Below, one piece after another: positions 56,204-64,000 of a DNA stretch of 64,000 nucleotides (its first letter is position 1; each line of letters opens with the position of its first letter). The stretch is taken from positions 789,501 through 853,500 of the forward strand of contig NZ_AP021888.1 in NCBI RefSeq assembly GCF_011398155.1, written 5' to 3'. This DNA comes from Thiosulfativibrio zosterae (GTDB lineage: Bacteria; Pseudomonadota; Gammaproteobacteria; Thiomicrospirales; Thiomicrospiraceae). Below the pieces are notes generated by a model, which was not told the origin of the DNA, did not search any database, and saw nothing but the letters and a program-made list of their open reading frames with translations. The position numbers and the translations under genes are program-made.

Positions 56204-57088
56204 ATGTCATACAAAAAACTAACTAAAGCCATTTTGCCCGTTGCGGGTCTTGGAACACGATTTTTGCCAGCCACTAAGGCCATTCCTAAAGAAATGTTAA
56301 CGGTTGTTGATAAGCCTCTCATTCAGTATATCGTGCATGAGGCGGCAGAAGCGGGCATTACAGACATTATTTTGGTTACACATTCGAGTAAGGGCGCCAT
56401 CGAAAATCACTTTGATAAACATTATGAGTTAGAAAATGAGCTCAAGATTCGTGGTAAGAATGACCGCTTAATTCCCCTTGATGAAATTACGCCTGATGGT
56501 GTTCGGTTTGTGAGTGTGCGTCAGCCAGAGGCTTTGGGTTTAGGGCATGCCATCTTGTGTGCGGCGCCAATTATTGCACCTGACGAACCCTTTGCAGTTT
56601 TGTTGCCTGATGTATTGATGTATCACCCTCAAAAAGGCTGTTTAGCTCAAATGGTTGAAGATTATGAGCGTTTGCACACCAGCATTGTAGCGCTAGAAGC
56701 AGTTGAAGCCGATCAAGTTGAAAAGTATGGGATTGCAGGAGTGCGTGGTCCAGATATGCGTATTGACCGTTTGGTTGAAAAGCCCAAGCCTGAGAATGCG
56801 CCGTCTAATTTATCGGTGGTCGGGCGTTATATTTTTACCCCCAGACTGATGGAATTATTAAAAACAACCAAGCCAGGTGCGGGTGGAGAAATTCAGCTTA
56901 CGGATGCTATGGATGCATTATTAAATGAAGAAGTGATGTTTGGCTTTGAATTCAAAGACGGTAAGAGCTATGATTGCGGGGATAAACAAGGATTTCTGCA
57001 AGCCAATGTTGAATATGCCTTGCGTGACCTAAAATTAGGTGCTGGCTTTAGAAGTTATTTAGAAACACTTAATATTAACGAAATTTAA
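56204..57088 (+). CDS. galU: UTP-glucose-1-phosphate uridylyltransferase GalU
   Basis: Makes UDP-glucose from UTP and glucose 1-phosphate. The 294-residue product has the nucleotidyltransferase loop PVAGLGTRFLPATKAIPKEM and the VDKPLIQY segment, and a C-terminal GKSYDCGDKQGF. It starts a galU-pgi-ugd-like run, with 14 bases to pgi, which provides UDP-glucose and hexose-phosphate interconversion. AGGAG precedes the ATG. Confidence 0.96.
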   Translation: MSYKKLTKAILPVAGLGTRFLPATKAIPKEMLTVVDKPLIQYIVHEAAEAGITDIILVTHSSKGAIENHFDKHYELENELKIRGKNDRLIPLDEITPDGVRFVSVRQPEALGLGHAILCAAPIIAPDEPFAVLLPDVLMYHPQKGCLAQMVEDYERLHTSIVALEAVEADQVEKYGIAGVRGPDMRIDRLVEKPKPENAPSNLSVVGRYIFTPRLMELLKTTKPGAGGEIQLTDAMDALLNEEVMFGFEFKDGKSYDCGDKQGFLQANVEYALRDLKLGAGFRSYLETLNINEI

Positions 57089-57102
57089 GTAAAAGGTGGG
57101 GT

Positions 57103-58734
57103 ATGGGAGTTGAAACTTCTGCTGCATGGCAGGCATTAAATGTTCATTGCGATTCGGGCGCAGGCAGTACGCATCTTAGTCAATTGTTTGAAGATAACAC
57201 CAGAACAGAGCGTTTCTCTATCGAGTTAGATGAAATGTATGTTGATTTTTCTAAGAATCGCATTACCGATGAAACCTTGGGTTTGTTGTTTAATCTTGCC
57301 AAACAACAAGATTTATCTGGCTGGATTAAGAAGCTGTTGTGCGGTGAAAAAGTTAACGATACCGAAGACCGTGCCGTACTTCACACGGCTTTAAGAGCGC
57401 AAGGTATGGGCGTTGATTGTTTCGCAAAAGAAGTTCAACCGCTGGTTGCTGAACAGTTAGCCAAGATGGGTAAAATTGTTGATAAAATCCGCGCTGGCCA
57501 TTGGCGTGGTTATAGTGGAAAGCCGATTACTGATGTGGTCAATATTGGGGTTGGAGGGTCTGATTTAGGGCCTTTAATGATAACCAATAGTTTGCAAACC
57601 ATTAAGTCTCCTGTCAATTTACATTTTATTTCGTCCATAGACGGCACCCAAACTTCAAACCTTTTAAAGAAACTCAGTCAAGAAACCACTTTGTTTATTT
57701 TGGCTTCGAAGTCCTTTAGTACCATTGATACGCTATCCAATGCAGAAACCGCCAAAGATTGGTTACGCGAAAAAGTGAAAAGCGAAAAGACTTTGTTGGC
57801 ACAACACTTTTTAGGGGTGTCAACTAAACCAGACATGATGACAGAGTGGGGAATTCCACCTGAAAACCAATTGGTCTTTTGGGACTGGGTAGGGGGACGC
57901 TATTCACTTTGGTCTGCAATAGGGTTACCGATTGCGCTGCAAATTGGGATGGATGGTTTTTCTGAGTTGTTGTCTGGTGCACACCTAATGGATAGCCATT
58001 TTGGAACCGCACCTTTGGAAAAAAATATTCCCGTATTGTTGGGATTAATTGATGTTTGGAATGTCAACTTTTTAGGGATTCACGATAAAGCAATTTTGCC
58101 TTATGACGCGCGTTTGAAGTATGTGCCTTCTTATTTTGAACAGTTGGTCATGGAAAGTAATGGTAAGTCTGTGAATCGTGCCGGCGAACGAGTGCAATAT
58201 AAAACTTGCCCGGTTTTGTGGGGTGAGGTCGGTCCTAATGCACAACATGCGTTTTATCAATTGCTGCATCAAGGAACTCAACCCGTTATGTGTGATTTTA
58301 TTGCACCGGTTGAGCGTGACGACTTTGACATGAGTTCGCATGCTGAAAAAGATGAAAGCTTAAGTTATCAACATGAGTTGGCGATGGCAAACTGTTTTGC
58401 GCAATCTCGAGTGTTGATGTTGGGAGATGATGCAATTCCAGATGCATTAAAAGCAGCGTTTGATTCCCCCTTTAAGCACTATCCAGGTAATCAACCTTCT
58501 AATACGATTTTGTTAAAAACCATTTCGCCCAAAACCTTGGGTATGTTGGTAGCGCTTTATGAGCACAAAACCTTTGTGGAAGGGGTCATTTGGGAAATCA
58601 ACTCTTTTGACCAGTGGGGTGTTGAACTCGGAAAACTGATTGCTAAAGAAACGCACGCTGCAATCAAATCGGTAGCCTTGGCAGAAAAATTTGACGCTTC
58701 TACCGCAAGCTTAATCAAAAGGATTACAAAATGA
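57103..58734 (+). CDS. pgi: Glucose-6-phosphate isomerase Pgi
   Basis: Interconverts glucose 6-phosphate and fructose 6-phosphate. The 543-residue product matches the long bacterial form. The signatures VNIGVGGSDLGP, VFWDWVGGRYSLWSAIGLP, MESNGKSV and the C-terminal EINSFDQWGVELGK are all present. Its stop overlaps the next gene as ATGA. Confidence 0.97.
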   Translation: MGVETSAAWQALNVHCDSGAGSTHLSQLFEDNTRTERFSIELDEMYVDFSKNRITDETLGLLFNLAKQQDLSGWIKKLLCGEKVNDTEDRAVLHTALRAQGMGVDCFAKEVQPLVAEQLAKMGKIVDKIRAGHWRGYSGKPITDVVNIGVGGSDLGPLMITNSLQTIKSPVNLHFISSIDGTQTSNLLKKLSQETTLFILASKSFSTIDTLSNAETAKDWLREKVKSEKTLLAQHFLGVSTKPDMMTEWGIPPENQLVFWDWVGGRYSLWSAIGLPIALQIGMDGFSELLSGAHLMDSHFGTAPLEKNIPVLLGLIDVWNVNFLGIHDKAILPYDARLKYVPSYFEQLVMESNGKSVNRAGERVQYKTCPVLWGEVGPNAQHAFYQLLHQGTQPVMCDFIAPVERDDFDMSSHAEKDESLSYQHELAMANCFAQSRVLMLGDDAIPDALKAAFDSPFKHYPGNQPSNTILLKTISPKTLGMLVALYEHKTFVEGVIWEINSFDQWGVELGKLIAKETHAAIKSVALAEKFDASTASLIKRITK

Positions 58735-60041
58735 AAGTTTCGGTTTTTGGATGTGAATTAAGTGGATTGGTCACAGCCGGCTCTTTAGCGCACACGGGTA
58801 ATAATGTGATGGCCATTCCGGTCGGAAAGGTCAAGGTAGAAGACCTTATTAAAGGCATTTTGCCAAGAGAAGAGCCTGGGTTAGATCAACTTTTGGCCAA
58901 TGAATTTAAAGAAGGTCGCTTAACGTTTGAATCTGACTGGGAAAAAGGCATTATGCATGGTGACGTGCTATTTTTAAGCATGCCTTCTTGGTTGGCAGAA
59001 AGAGCAGAAGCCGTGATTGAGCTGGTTGGCCAAAAAGCGCAAGGCGATGTTTTGGTGGTGAGCCAAAGCACTTTGCCGATTGGAACCGCAGACCGTTTTG
59101 AAGCCATGCTGAAACTGGCATTTGCACAGCGTGGTTTGGTGGCTAAGGCGGTTGTCGTTGCCATGCCCGAATTTATTAGTGAAGGTTCAGCGATTTCAGA
59201 CTTCTCCAAACCTAATCGAGTGGTACTGGGTAGTGGCGATAAAGCGGCGACTAAAGTCATCAAAGACTTGATGCGTCCATTTAATAATGTGACGGATCAG
59301 TTTAAAGTTATGTCAACGCGCGCTGCAGAATATACCAAATATTCTGTGAATGCTTTGCTGGCAACTCGTATTTCATTGGTCAACGAACTGGCTAACAACG
59401 CAGAACACTTTAATATTGATATGGAAGAAGTGCGTCAAGGTTTGGGGTCTGACCATCGTGTTGGGTTTAATTACCTTTATCCAGGTTGTGGTTTTGGTGG
59501 GCCTAGTTTTGCCGCTGATGTGCAGTTGTTGGTGAAAACGCTTCAATCAAAAGGCTATGATGCCGATTTGCTGAAAACCGTTTTGTCTAATAACGAAGCG
59601 CAAAAAGAAGTGCTATTTCGTAAAGCTTGGCGCTTTTTTGAGCAAGATTTGCGCGGCATTAAAATCGCCATTTGGGGATTGTCGTTTAAGCCTAATACCG
59701 CAACGGTCGATAACGCGCCCAGTATTAAAACCATTGAAGCGCTGGTCGCGCAAGGTGCAGAAGTTATCGCCTATGACCCTAAAGCAGCACCTGCCTTTAA
59801 ACACTATTGGGGCGATCGTCCGCAAGTGACTGTGGTTGAAGAAATGTATCAAGCTTTAGAAGGCGCTGATGCATTGATGGTTTTGACTGAGTGGAAAAGC
59901 TTCTGGAGTCCAGACTACCAAAAAATGTTGTCTTTAATGGAGCGTCCTGTGATATTTGATGGGCGTAATATTTATGAGCACAGCGTGATGCGCGAAAAAG
60001 GCTTTAGATATTTCGGTATAGGTCGTGGCGAAGTTATTTAA
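58731..60041 (+). CDS. UDP-glucose 6-dehydrogenase homologue lacking key catalytic residues
   Basis: A 436-residue protein with the three-domain layout of UDP-glucose dehydrogenase, but with several key changes. The NAD-binding GxGxxG is GCELSG (residues 7-12, middle Gly lost), the acidic residue that binds the ribose is not seen, and the GGSCFPKD active-site loop reads GGPSFAAD, with Ser259 in place of the catalytic Cys and Ala262 in place of Lys; Asp263, Lys203 and Asn207 remain. Together these changes suggest no normal UDP-glucuronate production. It follows galU and pgi in one unit, so a UDP-sugar role is still likely; the reaction is unknown. Confidence 0.8.
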   Translation: MKVSVFGCELSGLVTAGSLAHTGNNVMAIPVGKVKVEDLIKGILPREEPGLDQLLANEFKEGRLTFESDWEKGIMHGDVLFLSMPSWLAERAEAVIELVGQKAQGDVLVVSQSTLPIGTADRFEAMLKLAFAQRGLVAKAVVVAMPEFISEGSAISDFSKPNRVVLGSGDKAATKVIKDLMRPFNNVTDQFKVMSTRAAEYTKYSVNALLATRISLVNELANNAEHFNIDMEEVRQGLGSDHRVGFNYLYPGCGFGGPSFAADVQLLVKTLQSKGYDADLLKTVLSNNEAQKEVLFRKAWRFFEQDLRGIKIAIWGLSFKPNTATVDNAPSIKTIEALVAQGAEVIAYDPKAAPAFKHYWGDRPQVTVVEEMYQALEGADALMVLTEWKSFWSPDYQKMLSLMERPVIFDGRNIYEHSVMREKGFRYFGIGRGEVI

Positions 60042-60091
60042 TTTTTCATGACTTTTAAATGCTGAAAAGCGTTAAAAAGCGCTCAAAAATA

Positions 60092-60103
60092 ACCAGGCCT
60101 GGT
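60092..60103. repeat. Palindromic repeat ACCAGGCCTGGT, copy 8 (terminator after ugd-like gene)
   Basis: Perfect copy followed by CAAATTTG and a second half site ACCAGG, so the right half plus the extra half site build the terminator hairpin. Confidence 0.9.
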
Positions 60104-60124
60104 CAAATTTGACCAGGCTTTTTT
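60097..60124 (+). terminator. Terminator formed by two repeat half sites
   Basis: A perfect 22-bp palindrome GCCTGGTCA-AATT-TGACCAGGC followed by six T. Its left arm is the right half of repeat copy 8, the right arm an additional half site. Confidence 0.88.
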
Positions 60125-60202
60125 ATTTAAGCGTTTGAATGATTGAGTTATCAAGGGCTCTCTTATAGAATGGTGCTCTTAATTCATTAAAAAGGTGCTT
60201 GC

Positions 60203-61021
60203 ATGAAGCCATTTGAAAAAGGCATTTATTTACTGCCAAACTTAATGACCACCACCGCATTGTTTGCGGGTTTTTATGCGGTAATTGCGGGTATGAATGG
60301 TCAGTTTGAGGCGGGCGCCATCGCAATATTTATTGCTATGGTGTTTGACGGACTCGATGGCCGCGTGGCGCGTATGACCAATTCGTGCAGTCGTTTTGGG
60401 GCAGAATATGACAGCTTGTCAGACATGGTGTCTTTTGGATTGGCGCCGGCACTTTTGATGTACCAATGGGCTTTGCATGACTTTGGCAAGTTAGGGTGGT
60501 TAATAGCCTTTATTTATACGGTCGGTGCAGCCTTGCGTTTGGCCAGATTTAACACCCAAGTGGATACCGCTGATAAACGCTACTTTCAAGGTTTGCCCAG
60601 TCCTGCCGCGGCCGCCTTATTGGCAGCCATGGTTTGGATGGTAGAAACCAACGAAATTTCGAGTGGCCTTGAGTCTTATATCGCCCTATTTTTAACCTTG
60701 GCGGCTGGCTTGATGATGGTGAGTAACTTGCGCTTTAGCAGCTTTAAGGAAGTCAACCTTAAAGGCAAGGTGCCTTTTGTAACCCTCTTATTGTTTGTGT
60801 TGGTGATTGTGGTTGTAACGCTTAAACCAGCGATGATTCTATTTTTAGCCTTTTTGGCCTATGCCATTTCTGGTCCAGTGATGACTTTAGTTTTATTGCA
60901 AAAAAAGAAAAAAATGCGTCGCCAAGCTAAGGCAGCAGAGGTCAAAGATCCTGTGGCTCCAGAAGCCACCGACACTTTAGCAGCGGATTCAATCCATAAG
61001 AAAACCCCTGAAAATTCCTAA
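60203..61021 (+). CDS. pssA: CDP-diacylglycerol:serine O-phosphatidyltransferase PssA
   Basis: Inner-membrane enzyme that makes phosphatidylserine, precursor of phosphatidylethanolamine. The 272-residue protein has the CDP-alcohol phosphotransferase motif DGLDGRVAR...GAEYDSLSD and about seven membrane helices; a charged tail follows. pssA-leuA adjacency is typical of gammaproteobacteria. AAAGGTG precedes the ATG. Confidence 0.93.
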   Translation: MKPFEKGIYLLPNLMTTTALFAGFYAVIAGMNGQFEAGAIAIFIAMVFDGLDGRVARMTNSCSRFGAEYDSLSDMVSFGLAPALLMYQWALHDFGKLGWLIAFIYTVGAALRLARFNTQVDTADKRYFQGLPSPAAAALLAAMVWMVETNEISSGLESYIALFLTLAAGLMMVSNLRFSSFKEVNLKGKVPFVTLLLFVLVIVVVTLKPAMILFLAFLAYAISGPVMTLVLLQKKKKMRRQAKAAEVKDPVAPEATDTLAADSIHKKTPENS

Positions 61022-61055
61022 TTCATTTGAGCTGTTTTGATTAAGAGTAAACCCC

Positions 61056-62600
61056 ATGAAAGATCATTTAATAATTTTTGACACAACTTTGCGTGATGGC
61101 GAACAAAGCCCCGGCGCCTCTATGACCAAAGAAGAAAAGGTTCGTATTGCCAAGCAACTTGAAAAATTAAGGGTTGATGTTATCGAAGCTGGTTTTCCAG
61201 CTGCCAGTGACGGTGATTTTGAAGCGGTTAAAGCGGTGGCTTCGGTTATTAAAGACTCCACCATTTGCGGTTTAGCTCGCGCAGTGGCCAATGATATCGA
61301 CCGTGCAGGTGCGGCCATTATGCCGGCTAACTCAGGTCGTATCCATACTTTTATCGCGACATCACCCATTCATATGCAAATGAAATTGCGCATGACACCG
61401 GATGAAGTGGTAGAAAGAGCGGTTTGGGCCATTAAGCGCGCCAGACAATTTACGGATGATGTTGAGTTTTCGCCAGAAGATGCCGGGCGCTCAGAAATTG
61501 ATTTTTTATGTCGTGTTATTGAAGCTGCAATTGATGCCGGTGCAACCACCATCAATATTCCAGATACGGTTGGTTATAACATCCCAAAACAATTTGGTGA
61601 ATTGTTTGAACAGTTACTCAATCGTATTCCGAATGCTGATAAGGCTATTTTTTCAGCGCATTGCCATAACGATTTAGGGTTGGCAGTCGCCAATTCTTTA
61701 GCGGCGGTGCGTGCGGGCGCCAGACAGGTGGAATGCACCATCAATGGTTTGGGTGAGCGTGCTGGCAATACCGCTTTGGAAGAAGTGGTGATGGCCGTGC
61801 GCACTCGTCAAGATGTGTTCAGTGTTGACACTCGCATCAACAGCCGTGAAATTTTGGCAGCGTCTCGTTTGGTGTCTAACATTACCGGTTTTGCGGTGCA
61901 ACCCAACAAAGCTATTGTGGGTGCGAATGCATTTGCTCATGAGTCTGGGATTCACCAAGATGGTGTGTTAAAGCACCGTGAAACCTATGAAATTATGAGT
62001 GCTGAAGATGTCGGCTGGTCTGCCAATAAAATGATTTTAGGCAAGCATTCAGGGCGTAGTGCATTTCGTGCACGCCTAGAAGAATTGGGCATTGCGTTTG
62101 AAACTGAACAGGCTTTAAACGATGCGTTTGTGGCGTTTAAAAATTTGGCGGATCGCAAGCATGAAATTTATGATGAAGACCTACAAGCCTTGGCAACCGA
62201 TGCCAACATCTTGCGTGTTGAAAATGAATTTTACCGTTTGGTATCTTTGCAAGCGGGCACCGAAACTGGCGAAGCGCCGCACGCAGAAGTGGTGTTGTGG
62301 ATGAATGGCGAAGAGAAATCTGCCAAAGCCACTGGTGGTGGTGTGGTGGATGCAACCTTTAAAGCGATTGAAGCGATGGTCAAGTCGGGCGTGAATTTGG
62401 AATTGTATTCTGTGAGTAATGTCACTAACGGCACAGATTCTTTGGGTGAAACCAGCGTGCGCCTTGAAAAGGGTGGTCGTATTGTGAATGGTCAAGGGTC
62501 GGATACGGATATTATTACAGCCTCTGCCAAAGCTTATATTAATGCCTTGAATAAATTGGTTGGGGAAGATTTAAAAGCCCATCCTCAGTCATCCGTTTAA
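61056..62600 (+). CDS. leuA: 2-isopropylmalate synthase LeuA
   Basis: First committed enzyme of leucine synthesis, condensing acetyl-CoA with 2-oxoisovalerate. The 514-residue product has the [13 protein letters not shown] catalytic start, the metal-binding HCHNDLGLA and GLGERAGN segments, and a C-terminal regulatory domain that mediates leucine inhibition. It follows pssA after 34 bases. No leader peptide or T-box-like element is visible. Confidence 0.97.
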   Translation: MKDHLIIFDTTLRDGEQSPGASMTKEEKVRIAKQLEKLRVDVIEAGFPAASDGDFEAVKAVASVIKDSTICGLARAVANDIDRAGAAIMPANSGRIHTFIATSPIHMQMKLRMTPDEVVERAVWAIKRARQFTDDVEFSPEDAGRSEIDFLCRVIEAAIDAGATTINIPDTVGYNIPKQFGELFEQLLNRIPNADKAIFSAHCHNDLGLAVANSLAAVRAGARQVECTINGLGERAGNTALEEVVMAVRTRQDVFSVDTRINSREILAASRLVSNITGFAVQPNKAIVGANAFAHESGIHQDGVLKHRETYEIMSAEDVGWSANKMILGKHSGRSAFRARLEELGIAFETEQALNDAFVAFKNLADRKHEIYDEDLQALATDANILRVENEFYRLVSLQAGTETGEAPHAEVVLWMNGEEKSAKATGGGVVDATFKAIEAMVKSGVNLELYSVSNVTNGTDSLGETSVRLEKGGRIVNGQGSDTDIITASAKAYINALNKLVGEDLKAHPQSSV

Positions 62601-62611
62601 GGTTTGTTGTT

Positions 62612-63214
62612 TTGAAAGAAACTCAGTTCTCAGCGGAATTTTTAGCTAAGTTGGGTGTGCAAGCTTGGCAAGAAAATCCTAACTTTGTCAGCGCGCGCAG
62701 TTTAAAAACACCGCCGAAGGTACAAACAGATTATCAAGTGCCTCAGCCATTAGAGATGGTTGAGCCCTTAGATGAATCGGTTGAGCCGGTCGTGGTTGCA
62801 GAAACGCCGGCACCAGCACCCATTGCTTCCACGACAGCCATGTCAAGCGTTCAGGTTGAGAAAGTGCCTTTTATTGTAATTGGCGAGGATCTCAGTCGAG
62901 TTTGGCAAAACGATGAGTCTTTAGAATGGCAGTTGTGGAAAAACATAGCTGAAGTGTTTGGGTGGGGTGTTGAACAAATACCTTTCTATGACACCCTGCT
63001 TTTGAACTCAGAAGATGCCATTATGGCTACTTTGGAAGAAGTCATGGAGATGGAGCTAGACTGGGTTTTGTCAATGGATGCAGAATCTTTGCTTGCTGAG
63101 CATTTACAAGAAGGTTTAAGGGTTAAACCCTGCCCCAGTTTATCGACCATGTTGTCCGACCCTTATGCCAAAAAAACTTTCTATCAGCTCATGCTGCAGA
63201 TGTCGGTTCAGTAG
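62612..63214 (+). CDS. holD: HolD-like DNA polymerase III psi subunit candidate
   Basis: A 200-residue protein starting at TTG, 11 bases after leuA and 15 before rimI. It is the usual place of holD. The N-terminus FLAKLGVQAWQEN resembles the clamp-loader-binding start of HolD (LQQLGITQW), then comes a Pro/Ala-rich linker (about 45-85) and a C-terminal domain ending PSLSTMLSDPYAKKTFYQLM, which parallels PALTDLRANPTARAALWQQI of E. coli HolD. It would link the clamp loader to SSB through HolC. Sequence is very diverged, so homology is proposed from motif order and position. Confidence 0.6.
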   Translation: MKETQFSAEFLAKLGVQAWQENPNFVSARSLKTPPKVQTDYQVPQPLEMVEPLDESVEPVVVAETPAPAPIASTTAMSSVQVEKVPFIVIGEDLSRVWQNDESLEWQLWKNIAEVFGWGVEQIPFYDTLLLNSEDAIMATLEEVMEMELDWVLSMDAESLLAEHLQEGLRVKPCPSLSTMLSDPYAKKTFYQLMLQMSVQ

Positions 63215-63229
63215 TTCACGGTTTTTATC

Positions 63230-63682
63230 ATGTCTTTTGCTTTCTTACGCCCTATGGATGAATCTGATTTATTGTGGGTGAATGCCGCTGAAATCCAAGC
63301 CTATGAGTTTCCCTGGTCGGAAGACGGTTTTTTAAAAGCGCTTGATGACGGTCTGTGTTATGTATTTTGTGATTTAGACGAAGAGCCATTGGGTTATGCT
63401 TGTTTTATAACCGTGTTGGATGAGCTGCACTTGTTAAACTTTTGCGTGATTCCAGATTTTCATGGGCAGGGCATTGGCCAGGCGGCCATGCTGGCGTTGT
63501 TGGAGCAGTTTGCAGAATCCAAATATGCGGTAGTGCTATTGGAAGTCAGAGAGTCTAATGATGCTGCAATTCATTTGTATGAAAAAATTGGGTTTAAAGT
63601 CGATGGCAAACGCCCCAATTATTACCGAACTCAAACCGGACGCGAGCATGCCATTTTAATGTCTTATCGGTTTGAGGTTTAG
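63230..63682 (+). CDS. rimI: Ribosomal protein S18-alanine N-acetyltransferase RimI
   Basis: GNAT enzyme that acetylates the N-terminal alanine of ribosomal protein S18. The 150-residue product has an acetyl-CoA loop in VIPDFHGQGIGQAAM and the RimI signature LEVRESNDAAIHLYEKIGF...NYY. It lies after holD-like. The stop codon is inside a perfect inverted repeat (TTTGAGGTTT / AAACCTCAAA). Confidence 0.94.
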   Translation: MSFAFLRPMDESDLLWVNAAEIQAYEFPWSEDGFLKALDDGLCYVFCDLDEEPLGYACFITVLDELHLLNFCVIPDFHGQGIGQAAMLALLEQFAESKYAVVLLEVRESNDAAIHLYEKIGFKVDGKRPNYYRTQTGREHAILMSYRFEV

Positions 63683-63750
63683 GTCTCTAAAAACCTCAAA
63701 AGCCGCGGGAGTTTGACCAGGCCTGGTTGATTTTGAGCCAGTTTTAGAGA
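63671..63750. terminator. Bidirectional terminator region with nested alternative hairpins and repeat
   Basis: A perfect inverted repeat TTTGAGGTTT / AAACCTCAAA (63671-63700) covers the rimI stop. An overlapping larger one pairs TCTCTAAAA (63684-63692) with TTTTAGAGA (63742-63750), CTCAAAA (63695-63701) with TTTTGAG (63731-63737), apex repeat copy 9. The stems exclude each other. They separate rimI from the convergent Lrp-family gene. Confidence 0.65.
63716..63727. repeat. Palindromic repeat ACCAGGCCTGGT, copy 9 (rimI-lrp gap)
   Basis: Perfect copy with GTTTG on the left and TGATTTT on the right, at the centre of the convergent terminator region. Confidence 0.9.
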
Positions 63751-63765
63751 GTTTTGCCATTTTTA

Positions 63766-64000
63766 TTAAAGCGGCAAAGCGGTTTTATCAATCACTTTAC
63801 GCAACACAAAACTGGTATGCACGCCGCTGACACCTTCAATTTGCGTCACATGATTCAGTAACAAATCTTGATAAGCCTCCAAATCTTTCACCACGACCTT
63901 AAGTTGATAATCTGCGGATTGTCCCGTCAATAATAAGCATTCCAATATATTCGGCAAGGCTTGCACTTCGGCTTCAAAACTTTGAAAACGCTCTTTGGTG
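63766..64000 (-). CDS. Lrp/AsnC family transcription regulator, C-terminal fragment
   Basis: The frame is open to the window end, so only about 78 C-terminal residues are seen. They show the RAM ligand-binding domain of Lrp/AsnC regulators: a RFQSFEAEVQALPNILECLLLTG start, the D-Y-x-L-K-V-V-V-x-D-L-x-x-Y pattern, and GVSGVHTSFVLR. The DNA-binding helix-turn-helix lies outside. In Lrp, this domain binds amino acids and forms octamers; the effector here is unknown. leuA lies in the same stretch, but no link is shown. Confidence 0.9.
   Translation of the reverse strand, partial: TKERFQSFEAEVQALPNILECLLLTGQSADYQLKVVVKDLEAYQDLLLNHVTQIEGVSGVHTSFVLRKVIDKTALPL

Noticed and set aside
1-64000. Prophage, insertion sequence, integron, CRISPR or tRNA genes
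   Set aside because: No transposase, integrase, Cas or phage protein signatures, no regularly spaced repeats and no tRNA-like clover-leaf sequence were seen on reading both strands.

Overview
The window reads as a core-chromosome segment of a sulfur-oxidising gammaproteobacterium, most likely of the Thiomicrospira / Hydrogenovibrio / Thiomicrorhabdus group. This placement is an inference from gene content: a soxXYZA thiosulfate-oxidation operon, a nearby TusA-DsrE2 sulfur-carrier pair, gammaproteobacterial neighbourhoods (lpxC-dciA-secA, pssA-leuA, holD-rimI, thyA-folA) and moderate G+C. No 16S rRNA gene is present to confirm it. Gene density is high. I see no tRNA, rRNA, prophage, insertion sequence or CRISPR array.

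Layout. 0-6.4 kb: first half of the division/cell-wall cluster (murE end, murF, mraY, murD, ftsW, murG). 6.3-18.8 kb: signalling genes (single-domain response regulator, two chemoreceptors, a PAS-PAS-GAF hybrid histidine kinase with REC-REC-HPt, a REC-HD-GYP phosphodiesterase) around the housekeeping genes lgt, thyA and folA. 18.9-22.4 kb: divergent zinc uptake genes znuCB / znuA plus a P-loop protein. 22.5-27.8 kb: suf operon (sufBCDS plus one unknown gene) behind an IscR-like box. 27.9-29.3 kb: a PilZ-like protein and an unknown protein. 29.4-33.8 kb: second half of the division cluster (murC, ddl, ftsQ, ftsA). ftsZ is absent from its usual place between ftsA and lpxC. 34-41 kb: lpxC, dciA, secA, argJ, a Nudix-thiamine phosphate synthase fusion and coaE. 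41-49 kb: a GGDEF-EAL protein, an exported hydrolase, an N-acetylglutaminylglutamine-amide type amidotransferase, grxD, rnt and argA. 49-56 kb: ilvD, a TerB-like gene, soxXYZA, an M48 protease and tusA-dsrE2. 56-64 kb: galU-pgi-ugd-like, pssA-leuA, holD-like, rimI and an Lrp-family end.

How the genes work together. SoxXA and SoxYZ form the periplasmic thiosulfate-oxidising core, and TusA/DsrE2 are likely cytoplasmic sulfur carriers. Suf and GrxD support Fe-S cluster assembly, which this metabolism needs. The mur/fts genes build and divide the wall. Cyclic-di-GMP signalling is represented by HD-GYP, GGDEF-EAL and PilZ-like proteins.

The most striking unexplained signal is a 12-bp palindrome, ACCAGGCCTGGT, usually followed by YAAWTTT. 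It occurs nine times (seven perfect, two with one terminal mismatch), about once per 7 kb. Four copies lie at or in the stems of transcription terminators. Five lie inside genes, and four of those five are in the same reading frame, encoding Pro-Gly-Leu-Val. It behaves like a highly iterated palindrome or an uptake-sequence-like element. Other notable points are a UDP-glucose dehydrogenase homologue lacking its catalytic cysteine and NAD-binding glycine, the split division cluster without ftsZ, a near-consensus IscR type 1 site before sufB, a poly-HAMP chemoreceptor with a CZB domain, and a P-loop (possibly CobW-like) protein after znuA.
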